Assembly (NCBI RefSeq): GCF_905479755.1 | Contig: NZ_CAJQNT010000021.1 | Coordinates: 1-64,000 of the forward strand | DNA from: an uncultured Schumannella sp. | Lineage (GTDB): Bacteria > Actinomycetota > Actinomycetes > Actinomycetales > Microbacteriaceae | Reading direction: 5' to 3' | DNA length: 64,000 nucleotides | Made by a program: the position numbers and the translations under genes | Shown: in pieces, positions 44,503 through 51,936 of the stretch | Layout: every line of letters starts with the position of its first letter | Position numbering within the stretch: position 1 is the stretch's first letter | The notes under the pieces: generated by a model | The model's input: only the letters and a program-made list of their open reading frames with translations | What the model was told of the DNA's origin: nothing | Databases searched by the model: none

Positions 44503-44508
44503 TATGCT
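44503..44508 (+). promoter_or_regulatory. leaderless -10 box (TATGCT) of the DUF4062 gene
   Basis: TATGCT ends 6 nt before the ATG at 44515, the same geometry as the host genes, so the gene is adapted to host transcription. It also fixes the start codon over an upstream in-frame ATG at 44443. Confidence 0.6.
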
Positions 44509-44514
44509 GGCGCG

Positions 44515-45723
44515 ATGGAGCAGCGGTATCAGGTATTCATCAGTTCCACGTTCGTCGACCTCATCGACGAGCGTCGCGAAGTCATCGAGGCCTTGTTGGA
44601 GATGGACGCGATCCCGGCGGGTATGGAACTCTTCGCGGCGGGCAACACGGACCAGTGGACCTTGATAAAGCAGGTCATCGACCAGAGCGACTACTACCTC
44701 GTCATCGTCGGCGGCCGCTATGGCAGCACCACGGCCGAGGGCATCTCATACACCGAGATGGAGTATGACTACGCCGTCGAACAAGGGATCCCCGTCATGG
44801 GATTTGTCCACGGCAAGCCGGACGACATCCCGGCTGGTCGCACGGAACTCGACCCAGAGGCGCGCAAGAAGCTCGATGCATTTCGCACCAAGGTCAAGCA
44901 GAAGATCGTCAAGCAGTACACGACGCCCGCAGAGCTTGGCGGCGTCGTCTCTCGAGGCTTGATCAAGTTGCAGCGAGACTTCCCGCGCCCCGGCTGGGTG
45001 CGTGGAGACATGGCAATGACACCCGAGACAGAGGCGCGCATCGCCGAGATGCGCGCCGAACTGGCCGAACTTCGTCAAGCCGCAGCAGAAAAGAGCGAGG
45101 CCGAGGCCCTGCCAAAGATCGAGGGTTTGGCGTCCGGCGACGACCCGTTCGACCTTGAGATGGAGATCACCGGCGAGCACGTCCGGGACCGTGCGAAGCC
45201 TTCCTATCAGCGAAAGAACTATCTCTGGACAGTCGGATACGAGACGAACTGGAACGAGATTCTTCAACAAGTCGGGCCGTCGCTCATGGACGAAGCCTCG
45301 GAGACCGAAATCCGTGAGTCGCTGCAGAACCTTGGACGACAACTCATCCGCGAGCAGCCCGACCGGACGCCTGACGCGATTCTCGAATGGTCACGTAGCG
45401 AGATATCCGGGGCGAGCGTCGACGATGTGCTCGTGCAGTTGTTTGCGCTGGACTTGATCTCGCACGGCAAGAAGAAGCGGACCATGAGCGACCGGAACCG
45501 CTACTGGATGCTTACAGGAGCGGGCCAAGATCAGGTCATGCGCCTTCGTGCGCTTCGAGAGCCGACACCCGATGAGCGTCGGGAACGGCGCAGGACAGAG
45601 CTCGAAAGTCTCACGGTGCCCCGGCTCCGGGTATTGGCACTTGACCACAGCCTCGACGGGAAGGGCGTCAAGCCTGAACTGGTCGCAGCCATCCTTGGCG
45701 CAGAAGGCCATGCCTCCGCGTAG
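44515..45723 (+). CDS. DUF4062 protein with C-terminal SAP-like motif
   Basis: A 402-residue protein. Residues 1-130 are a DUF4062 domain (YQVFISSTFVDLIDERREVI, then VIVGGRYGS and SYTEMEYDYA), a TIR/SEFIR-like fold that often serves as the sensing or effector end of defence-related multidomain proteins. A coiled coil (about 178-205), a winged-helix-like middle (235-345) and a C-terminal SAP-like helix-turn-helix (LTVPRLRVLALDHSLDGKG, about 362-395) follow. SAP motifs bind DNA. Its island location suggests an anti-phage or stress-response role, which is inference only. Confidence 0.85.
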   Translation: MEQRYQVFISSTFVDLIDERREVIEALLEMDAIPAGMELFAAGNTDQWTLIKQVIDQSDYYLVIVGGRYGSTTAEGISYTEMEYDYAVEQGIPVMGFVHGKPDDIPAGRTELDPEARKKLDAFRTKVKQKIVKQYTTPAELGGVVSRGLIKLQRDFPRPGWVRGDMAMTPETEARIAEMRAELAELRQAAAEKSEAEALPKIEGLASGDDPFDLEMEITGEHVRDRAKPSYQRKNYLWTVGYETNWNEILQQVGPSLMDEASETEIRESLQNLGRQLIREQPDRTPDAILEWSRSEISGASVDDVLVQLFALDLISHGKKKRTMSDRNRYWMLTGAGQDQVMRLRALREPTPDERRERRRTELESLTVPRLRVLALDHSLDGKGVKPELVAAILGAEGHASA

Positions 45724-45733
45724 TGCTGTCTGC

Positions 45734-46000
45734 TCAGCCGTCCTCGGCATCGGGCTGCGGGAAGAGGTAGCCGAAGCCGCGGGTGAAGCAGGCGTCGAGC
45801 CATATCGCTTCGACGGTGCGGTTCCGGGCGGCACTTTCGACCTCGCCCAGCACGGCAACGACGTCGGGGTTCGGTAGATCGTTCATGGTGACCGAGTGAC
45901 CCTGGGGTAGCGCGGCGAGCATCCGCCGGTAGAGGTCTTCGATCTCGGCCTGGTGTGCCAGCGCGACGCCGCGGAGGTCGTCTCGGGCCGTCATGGTCAC
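45734..46000 (-). CDS. recombinase-associated small protein, copy B
   Basis: An 88-residue protein, paralogous to that at 41132 (shared RDxLxxVALxHQAEIEDLYR and the NRTVEAIWLD block). The GTG at 46000 overlaps the recombinase stop by 4 bp, so it depends on recombinase translation. The conserved coupling in both elements makes a role in recombination likely. No known fold was recognised. Confidence 0.7.
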   Translation of the reverse strand: MTMTARDDLRGVALAHQAEIEDLYRRMLAALPQGHSVTMNDLPNPDVVAVLGEVESAARNRTVEAIWLDACFTRGFGYLFPQPDAEDG

Positions 46001-46416
46001 GCGTCCGCCGTGCGGGTGAACGCCTCGAAGCGCTCGACCTTCGCCGAGTACTCGCTGACGTACAGGTGCCCGTACACGCGCCCCACGAGTTCGAGGGACG
46101 AGTGCCCGAGCCACCGCGACACCTGGAACGGCTGGAACCCTGCCGCCAGCCACAGGCTCGCTGCGGTGTGTCGGGTGTCGTGGTTGCGGATGTGGTCGAC
46201 GCCGACCGCCTGCGCTGCGGGGAGCAGGTAGTAGTTCAGGAAGCCGCTCATGGCGATGGGGCGCGTCCAGCCGAGGCGGCGGGAGCCGTTCTCGCGGGCG
46301 GGCCAGAACAGCGCATCGGCGTCGCCCGCGTTCGGGTTGGCGAGCGGTACGTTCCGCAGGGCGGCCACGAGCGCCTTCGACAGGATCAGCGCGTCGCGCG
46401 TGCTGCGTGAAGGCGT
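45997..46416 (-). pseudogene. truncated tyrosine recombinase (integrase) C-terminal part
   Basis: The last 139 residues of a phage-type tyrosine recombinase. The HxxR box (NHDTRHTAASLWLAAG), the GH box (SRWLGHSS) and the Tyr-containing end (GRVYGHLYVSEYS) are present. The N-terminal arm and core-binding domains and the first catalytic Arg are missing. Reading upstream, the frame meets the UDG-like gene's TAG stop at 46417-46419, so the deletion joint lies there. This was presumably the enzyme that targeted tRNA-Gly. Confidence 0.85.
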
Positions 46417-47028
46417 CTACACCAACAGGGCAGCGGCTCGCCTGACGGCGGCGGCGAACTCCGCGCGACGGGAGCCGAAGTTCAACGACTGCGCGCTCGG
46501 GTGATGTGTCTCAATGACCGCGGGGCCGGGGCCGTCGAACAGTCCGGCGACGTAGCGCCGCCACCCCTGCCGTGCGTAGTCACCGCACAGGACGACAACG
46601 GTGAGCCGGGGGAGCAGCTCGATCAGGTACCGGAGCTGGACCGCGCCGTCAGCCAACTCCAGTGGGGTCGGCTTCACGGACGCGGCACCGAGATACCAGG
46701 GGACGATGTTCGCGTGCAGGCAGTCGTCCAGTAGTCCGGCATCAGTGCGCGCCTGCCAGAGGTTGGCTGCGGTCTGGTCGTTGTTGTCGGCGCTGATGAA
46801 CCCCGAGCCCTTCCCGGCAGCAGCCTTCGGCCCCGGCGCTTCGAGCACGAACAGCACTCGGGCATCTGTACCCGCGTCGGTCGGGTCGAATGCAGGCGCG
46901 TCTCTGCCCCGGATCGACAGATCGCCGACGTAGTCGCGCAGCGCGGCGAGTGCCGGGCCTTGCCAGAGGGCGCGACGCTCGGCCACTGCCTCGGGATCGC
47001 GCAGCGAGCGAGGTCCGGTGGCATCCAC
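46417..47028 (-). CDS. uracil-DNA-glycosylase-superfamily protein
   Basis: A 203-residue soluble protein. Motif 1 is VLFVLEAPGPKA, where family 4-like enzymes have GEAPG, and motif 2 is THHPSAQSL, with the HPS core. Between them lies GFISADNNDQTAANLW. This fits the UDG superfamily, which removes uracil or other bases from DNA or has been recruited to sense damaged or modified DNA. GTG start. It is divergent from the XRE regulator across a perfect palindrome, so its expression is probably switched by that regulator. Confidence 0.78.
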   Translation of the reverse strand: MDATGPRSLRDPEAVAERRALWQGPALAALRDYVGDLSIRGRDAPAFDPTDAGTDARVLFVLEAPGPKAAAGKGSGFISADNNDQTAANLWQARTDAGLLDDCLHANIVPWYLGAASVKPTPLELADGAVQLRYLIELLPRLTVVVLCGDYARQGWRRYVAGLFDGPGPAVIETHHPSAQSLNFGSRRAEFAAAVRRAAALLV

Positions 47029-47039
47029 GCCGCGACCTT

Positions 47040-47065
47040 ACTCATCGTCTATGGAGACGATGAGT
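47040..47065. promoter_or_regulatory. perfect palindromic operator between UDG-like and XRE genes
   Basis: 11-bp arms (actcatcgtct and agacgatgagt) around ATGG, in the 58-bp gap between the divergent start codons at 47028 and 47087. This is the expected place for an XRE autoregulator site that controls both genes. Confidence 0.75.
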
Positions 47066-47086
47066 CAACACGCCCAGGTTTGAACG

Positions 47087-47308
47087 GTGCCGAAATCAGC
47101 CCCGCCGTCGCCCTGGCGGGACGACCTCGGGGCGCGTGTTCGCGAACTCCGAGCCGAGCGGCAATGGTCGCAAGAGACACTCGCCGAGCGCGCGGACATC
47201 CATACGGCCTATGTCAGCGGTATCGAGCGCGGACGCCGCAACGTAAGCGTCGACAATCTGCATCGTCTGGCCGTCGCATTCGATATCCAAGTTCATGATC
47301 TGTTCTAA
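47087..47308 (+). CDS. XRE-family regulator
   Basis: A 73-residue protein that is little more than a Cro/C1-type helix-turn-helix: VRELRAERQWSQETLAERAD, then HTAYVSGIERGRRN. The size and form are those of restriction-modification controller (C) proteins and phage repressors. The GTG start has no strong ribosome binding site. It faces away from the UDG-like gene and probably represses both from the palindrome at 47040-47065. Confidence 0.88.
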   Translation: MPKSAPPSPWRDDLGARVRELRAERQWSQETLAERADIHTAYVSGIERGRRNVSVDNLHRLAVAFDIQVHDLF

Positions 47309-47333
47309 GGCGATGCCTCGTTGAATGGCTCGC

Positions 47334-47339
47334 TAGTCT
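47334..47339 (+). promoter_or_regulatory. leaderless -10 box (TAGTCT)
   Basis: TAGTCT ends exactly 6 nt before the GTG at 47346. Confidence 0.5.
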
Positions 47340-47345
47340 CGGAGC

Positions 47346-47912
47346 GTGATCCGGACAGTCGATCCTTCGCCTTGGGATGATTTTCTGGCTTGGGCCCAGA
47401 CGAATCTAGGCGCTGGGATAGTCAGCGGTCTATTCGTCGCCGTGGTGCTCGGTCTCGTCGCCGCAGTTCCTCGGCTGCGCCGACGAATCGTTGGTGGAAT
47501 CAAGAAGGTCGGAAGGTGGATGTCCGGACTTCGAGTCACAACTGCTGCGGCACGAGACCAGTCCGTCGCGGACGCGCTCGAAGCCCGGCGACCCAAGATT
47601 GTTCGTCAGCCACGGTGGGTGGTCGCTCCGCACAAGTCGGAGCGCGGGACTTGGCTCTTCACGAATGTGTCCGAAGGGACCAGGGCGCGAGACGTCACGT
47701 TGGACGCGCCGGTGTCCGAGTTCACCTTCATGGGCTCAGCGGACTGGGACGAGATAGCCGGCGAAGGCATGAAGACTTTTCGCGGATACCCGACCGAAGG
47801 TGGAGCGCACTTCGGCGTCGACTTCTACACAGAATGGACCGACGATGGGGATGAGCGGCAGAGCGCTTCCGTAAGGTGGCAGCGTCCGACGGGATACTCA
47901 GGGCTTCTCTGA
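47346..47912 (+). CDS. island membrane-anchored hypothetical protein
   Basis: A 188-residue protein, GTG start. One transmembrane segment (about residues 24-44, GIVSGLFVAVVLGLVAAVP) is followed by a basic stretch and a C-terminal beta-rich domain of about 100 residues (RGTWLFTNVSEGTRARDVTL to VRWQRPTGYSG), which looks immunoglobulin-like. The function is unknown. The 3' end overlaps the convergent gene at 47898 by 15 bp. Confidence 0.7.
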   Translation: MIRTVDPSPWDDFLAWAQTNLGAGIVSGLFVAVVLGLVAAVPRLRRRIVGGIKKVGRWMSGLRVTTAAARDQSVADALEARRPKIVRQPRWVVAPHKSERGTWLFTNVSEGTRARDVTLDAPVSEFTFMGSADWDEIAGEGMKTFRGYPTEGGAHFGVDFYTEWTDDGDERQSASVRWQRPTGYSGLL

Positions 47913-48809
47913 CTCACTCGAACCGCGCAGATGGCCGAGCCCGAGATAACTGACGGCATAGTCGCGCATCTGCCGTGGATAGAGTCCTGCGTCGGGATCT
48001 AGGGAGTAGTGGCGTTGACCGAGACTCTCGGCTTGCGTCACATCAGCGACCGCGTTGAGTAGAGGTATTCCGTCGTTCAGGAGGAGCCCGACCAAGGTGC
48101 TGGGACGAACCCACAGATACTCGCCGACGAGTTCGATGCCGACGAATCTCGTCCAACCTGCCTTTTCGAACGTCGTGAAGATCGCGTCGTGACTCTGCTT
48201 GTCAAGGGTTAGTACCGCGTGCGGAAGCGCCGGGTCGCCGTCAGCCTGGCCGAAGGTTCCTGTGTCAGGCATCCTCCGATGCACGGTGTTACGGAATGCG
48301 AGGACTGCTGCGAGGTAGCGCCCTCCCGCTGCATTCGGTTCGAGAAGACTCATGGCGACTGGCGAGTGCTCACGCATGACCTTCTGGAAGTCCGTCATCT
48401 GCCACGCCATGCGGTTGAATTGCGTCTGGCCGCAGAGCAGGCCATTGATGATGGCGAGCGCGTCGAACGCTCCTGCCATGTGGATGAATGCGAGTGTTGT
48501 CGCTTCCAGCAGTTCGTCCTGGGTTTCTAGGTTCGGGCTGCCCGTCTCGCTCAGGTGCAGAACCCGCGTCCTTTGAACGAGGATTCGCGTGACCCGGCGA
48601 AGGAGTGACCCAGCGAGGTTGGCATGCTCCTGATTGGCCGCGACCGAGTAGTCGGGGTGTGCCGCCAGTTGCTCATGACTCACGAGCAGGGAGCGCGCTG
48701 CCGCGTCTGCGAGCCGATCGTCGCTGAGCTGTCTGAGGTCGTATCCGTGGAGCGGATGATCAGTGGCGAGAGAGGCCAGAACCTGCGGCTCTAGCGGGTG
48801 TCGGAACAT
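47898..48809 (-). CDS. island hypothetical protein
   Basis: A 303-residue soluble, mostly helical protein without a recognised family. The block LAVLAFRNTVHRRMPDTG-like region near residue 190 contains an Arg-Asn...His arrangement reminiscent of HEPN ribonuclease motifs, but the spacing (RxxxH) is one short of the usual form. A helical middle part (ATTLAFIHMAGAFDALAI) could be a core for dimerisation. It is the cargo gene next to the tRNA end of element B. The function is unknown. Confidence 0.65.
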   Translation of the reverse strand: MFRHPLEPQVLASLATDHPLHGYDLRQLSDDRLADAAARSLLVSHEQLAAHPDYSVAANQEHANLAGSLLRRVTRILVQRTRVLHLSETGSPNLETQDELLEATTLAFIHMAGAFDALAIINGLLCGQTQFNRMAWQMTDFQKVMREHSPVAMSLLEPNAAGGRYLAAVLAFRNTVHRRMPDTGTFGQADGDPALPHAVLTLDKQSHDAIFTTFEKAGWTRFVGIELVGEYLWVRPSTLVGLLLNDGIPLLNAVADVTQAESLGQRHYSLDPDAGLYPRQMRDYAVSYLGLGHLRGSSESEKP

Positions 48810-48838
48810 GCCTCGCCTATCTGGTTCGATGGCTGACT

Positions 48839-48912
48839 TGGAGGGGCGGACGGGAATCGAACCCGCGTAGTTAGTTCGGAAGACTGAGGTTCGACCATTG
48901 CGCTACCGCCCC
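48839..48912 (-). tRNA. degenerate tRNA-Gly(TCC)-like gene
   Basis: 74 nt with encoded CCA, a perfect 7-bp acceptor stem (GGGGCGG/CCGCCCC), an intact T-arm and a TCC anticodon in CTTCCGA. The D-stem is broken (GCGC against GAAC), and the anticodon stem has one C-A mismatch. It is clearly derived from tRNA-Gly(TCC) but differs from the intact copy 95 bp away. The compensated acceptor stem suggests it evolved as a tRNA, perhaps on the element, rather than being a simple decayed copy. Probably a pseudo-tRNA. Confidence 0.6.
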
Positions 48913-48927
48913 GAATCCGTACGCAGT

Positions 48928-49007
48928 TGTTCGGGCTGTCGCCGTCTCTTCGCTCTCACAAGCGAATCTGGCCGAAGCCGGGAGGGGCCTACTTCTCAGC
49001 AATTACG
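48928..49007. repeat. right-end repeat of element B
   Basis: About 80 bp aligning with 44128-44203, with an extra caattac-like insert just before the tRNA CCA end. Together with the left-end repeats it shows that the two elements share a common ancestor. Confidence 0.65.
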
Positions 49008-49081
49008 TGGAGGGGATGACGGGAATCGAACCCGCGTAATCAGTTTGGAAGACTGAGGCTCTACCATTGAGCTACATCCCC
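49008..49081 (-). tRNA. tRNA-Gly(TCC), intact
   Basis: 74 nt including the encoded CCA. The acceptor stem is GGGGATG/CATCCCC, the D-arm GCTC/GAGC, the anticodon stem TCAGT/ACTGA around CTTCCAA (anticodon TCC), and the T-arm CGGG/CCCG with TTCGATT. All stems pair. Its 3' half is the attachment site of the island to its left. Confidence 0.96.
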
Positions 49082-49136
49082 GTTGGCCGTCGGAACGGCC
49101 GGGATTGAGTGTAGCGCAGGAGCGCGCCGCCGCCGT

Positions 49137-49505
49137 TCAGGACGGGTTGGACTGGTCCATCCACCACTCGGTGAACGAGGTGGCGGTCTTGTCGGCCGCG
49201 AGTCGGAAAACCCACAGGTTCGAGTAGGCGCGGCCGTCGGTGTAGCGCGTCACGCCTTCGACCACCGCGAGATCGCCCTCGCAGGCGACGACCTCGTGCT
49301 CGAAGGTCCACGACTCGGCGGCGTCCTGGCGGCGCAGCCACTCGGCGACGATCGCCTCGCGACCGACGACCGGATCACTGAACGCATCAAAGCGGTACTC
49401 CGCCCTCTCGGCAAAGAGAGCCCCGATCTCGGCGGGGTCGTTCGACGTCCAGGCCCGCAGATATCCGGCGACCCAGTCCTTCGCGGCGCGTCTCGACTCG
49501 TCCAT
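49137..49505 (-). CDS. NTF2-like (SnoaL-type) protein
   Basis: A 122-residue cone-shaped alpha+beta protein: WVAGYLRAWTSNDPAEIGAL at the N-terminal helix, then FAERAEYRF, the FEHEVVACEGDLAVVEGVTRY strands and a final TEWWMDQ. Members bind small hydrophobic molecules or act as isomerases. No catalytic pair is evident. Probably a stand-alone gene beside tRNA-Gly. Confidence 0.85.
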   Translation of the reverse strand: MDESRRAAKDWVAGYLRAWTSNDPAEIGALFAERAEYRFDAFSDPVVGREAIVAEWLRRQDAAESWTFEHEVVACEGDLAVVEGVTRYTDGRAYSNLWVFRLAADKTATSFTEWWMDQSNPS

Positions 49506-49567
49506 GGCTCAAGAATGCCTCGCCGCGCCCGGAAAGAACACCCGAAGTCCTGCCCGCCCGTGCCGCG

Positions 49568-51613
49568 CTACCGGTGCGTGGCGATCAGGTCTGCCGCGCG
49601 CTCGGCCAGGTACGGCCCCAGCGTCTCGACGAAGGTGCGCGTCAGATGCCCGCTGTTCCGATACGCGATCGCGTTGCCGACGACCGGCGTGCACGGGTCG
49701 CCGGGGCAGATCAGATCGTTCAAATCCAAGACCTCGACGTGGTCGGTGGATGCGGCGGCAACCGAAAGCGCATCGATGCCGGAGAAGGCCTCTGACCGGT
49801 CGAGAGAGCACTCCTCGTTGATCGAGTCGGGGTGATCGTTGAGGCACGCGATGTACTCGTTGCGCGTGCGCGGGGGCGAGGCGATCGCGATGATCAACGT
49901 CTCCGACGAGGCGTGCGCCTGCCACGTCTCCTGGTATCCGACGACGAGTGATTCCGAGGCGGAGCGCCCCGCCGCGGTGGTGAAGATCACGTCGTACGGT
50001 TCGGCCTCATCGAGGTACTCGTCGATCAGCTCGTTCCAGGTCAAACAGGCCTCGCTGCGCGATGCGCTCGTCGGCGCCGAACTCCAGCCACAGCTGCGCC
50101 GCGAGGCGACATCGATTTGCCAGTTGTTGAGCTCCGCGGTCGTCTCGTAGGCGGCGACCAGCGCCCCGTTGTAGGAGTCGCCGAGAGCGAGCGCGCGGAG
50201 TTCGTACCCGGATTCGGGCCCGAGCGTGCAGATGTTGACCGTCGGCGGCGAGTCGCCGCTCCAGCACTCGGCGCGATTCGAGTCGTCGCTGCGGAGTACC
50301 TGGAGCGGCGGCAGGATGGGGCCGTCCCACGTGCTCGGGCACGCGAGCGCGGGATCGGCGGACTCGGCGCCGAAGCACTCCAGACCGCCGCTCGCTATCG
50401 CCTCGACGTAGGCGAGGAGCTCGGCCTGCTCGCGGTTCGTGGTGTTGATTCCCGCCCAGGCGGTGCCCGCGACGAGCGACATCGCGGTGATCGCGGCGAT
50501 CCCCACGGTCGACTTCCGCAGACGGAGTGAACCGATGGTCGAGGCGAATCGTGCCGGATCTTCGATCGTTCGTTTGGTGATCCACGCCAAGACGAGTGTC
50601 CCCGCGATGATGAACGCTTTCGTTGTGATCCCGATCTGGTCGAGTTCGCCGGGGGTGAACTGAATGATCGGCCAGTGCCACAAATAGATGCCGTACGAGA
50701 TCCCGCCCACCCACAGCACGGGGGCGAAGGTCGACAGGCGCCCGAACCACGATTCGTGCCCTGCCGCGATCACGGCCAGAGTGCCGACAACGGGCACCAG
50801 GGCGACCCATCCGGGGAACGCGGTCTCCTCGTTGATCAGGAATGCGGAGAGGATGATCGCAGCGGTGCCGGCCGTGGCGGCGAGCGTCGACCAGCGTCGC
50901 GGAATGCGAATTGCCGTGAAGGCGGCCAGCCCTCCTGCCAGGAACTCCCACAGGCGCAACGGGGTCGCAAAGTACGCGGTTTCGGGAGAGGTCGTCGTGA
51001 AGAGGACGCTCGCGATGAGACTTGCGGTGAAAAGCCCGGCGAGCAGAATCAGCACCGCGCGGCTCCGCAGCTGTTGGCGACGTCGAGTCGCGAACACGAC
51101 CAGCGCGAAGAGCACCGGCAGCAGCAGGTAGAACTGCTCCTCAACGCCGAGCGACCAGAATTGCTGCACCGGCGAAGGGTCGTAGTCGGCCCGGATGTAA
51201 TCGACGGCGTTGTAGGCCAGCAGCCAGTTCTCCGAGAAGAACACCGACGCGATGATCTCTTCCAAGTATTGAATCCGGTCCTCGCCCTGCGCGAGGAACC
51301 ACGAGGCGATCGCGGTGGCGAACAACACGACCAGCGCCAACGGAAGGATGCGCCGGATGCGTCGCGTCCAGAACCCGGCGAGGTCGACGCGTCCGTCGTC
51401 GCGAAGCTGCCGCAACAGGTGGCCGATGATCAGGTATCCCGAAATCACGAAAAAGATGTCCACGCCGATGAAACCGCCGGGGATCCGCTCCGGCCAGAGG
51501 TGAAAGGCGAAGACGAGGCCGACCGCGACCGCACGCAGACCCTGAATTTCGGGGAGGAGTCCGTGGCTCTTGCGCACCGCGGGCGCAACGGGGCGCACAA
51601 GAGAAGTCGACAT
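49568..51613 (-). CDS. OafA-type acyltransferase with SGNH domain
   Basis: A 681-residue envelope enzyme. Residues 15-400 are an acyltransferase-3 domain with about ten or eleven membrane segments; the N-terminal EIQGLRAVAVGLVFAFHLWP carries the catalytic His. After a last membrane segment the extracytoplasmic SGNH domain follows, with the Ser in ALGDSYNGAL. At the C terminus the DxxH pair reads NSGH (YRNSGHLT), so the usual Asp is Asn. Such proteins O-acetylate cell-wall or exported polysaccharides. The ATG at 51613 is chosen; 51622 is also possible. Confidence 0.88.
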   Translation of the reverse strand: MSTSLVRPVAPAVRKSHGLLPEIQGLRAVAVGLVFAFHLWPERIPGGFIGVDIFFVISGYLIIGHLLRQLRDDGRVDLAGFWTRRIRRILPLALVVLFATAIASWFLAQGEDRIQYLEEIIASVFFSENWLLAYNAVDYIRADYDPSPVQQFWSLGVEEQFYLLLPVLFALVVFATRRRQQLRSRAVLILLAGLFTASLIASVLFTTTSPETAYFATPLRLWEFLAGGLAAFTAIRIPRRWSTLAATAGTAAIILSAFLINEETAFPGWVALVPVVGTLAVIAAGHESWFGRLSTFAPVLWVGGISYGIYLWHWPIIQFTPGELDQIGITTKAFIIAGTLVLAWITKRTIEDPARFASTIGSLRLRKSTVGIAAITAMSLVAGTAWAGINTTNREQAELLAYVEAIASGGLECFGAESADPALACPSTWDGPILPPLQVLRSDDSNRAECWSGDSPPTVNICTLGPESGYELRALALGDSYNGALVAAYETTAELNNWQIDVASRRSCGWSSAPTSASRSEACLTWNELIDEYLDEAEPYDVIFTTAAGRSASESLVVGYQETWQAHASSETLIIAIASPPRTRNEYIACLNDHPDSINEECSLDRSEAFSGIDALSVAAASTDHVEVLDLNDLICPGDPCTPVVGNAIAYRNSGHLTRTFVETLGPYLAERAADLIATHR

Positions 51614-51823
51614 GGGCTCCATTATCAAGGGCGCGAAGGGCTCGACGTGCCACCGGGTCGCGCGTCGACGCCGCCCACCGCGCGGATCGCGCGAGTGTGC
51701 AAGGAACACCCGCAGTCACTCTCGGCTAGACTTACCGCGGCCATTCGTCGGTGAGCCGTGCCCGCACGTCACTTACGGCGCCGTGTCGCTCGCCATCACG
51801 TGCGGGTGGCGCGACGAGACAAC

Positions 51824-51898
51824 CGGGGCGTAGCTCAGCTTGGCTAGAGCGCCCGCTTTGGGAGCGGGAGGTCGCAGGTTCAAATCCTGTCGCCCCGA
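51824..51898 (+). tRNA. tRNA-Pro(TGG)
   Basis: Acceptor CGGGGCG/CGCCCCG, D-arm GCTC/GAGC, anticodon stem CCCGC/GCGGG around TTTGGGA (anticodon TGG), variable loop, T-arm CAGG/CCTG, discriminator A. The CCA is not encoded. It lies 38 bp before trigger factor on the same strand. Confidence 0.96.
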
Positions 51899-51936
51899 CG
51901 AAGCCCATCCAGACACCCTCAGGAGATACCAGACCT

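Larger units (their letters stand above)
44204..49007. mobile_element. island element B (tRNA-Gly-targeted)
   Basis: The second accessory segment, from the internal att copy to the CCA end of the intact tRNA-Gly. It carries a DUF4062 protein, the shared small gene, a truncated recombinase, a UDG-like gene divergent from an XRE regulator, two unknown genes and a degenerate tRNA-Gly copy. The recombinase lacks its N-terminal two thirds, so the element is probably immobile without help. Confidence 0.75.

Noticed and set aside
47898-48809. HEPN ribonuclease assignment
   Set aside because: The Arg-Asn...His arrangement has the wrong spacing for the usual Rx4-6H motif, and nothing else supports the fold.
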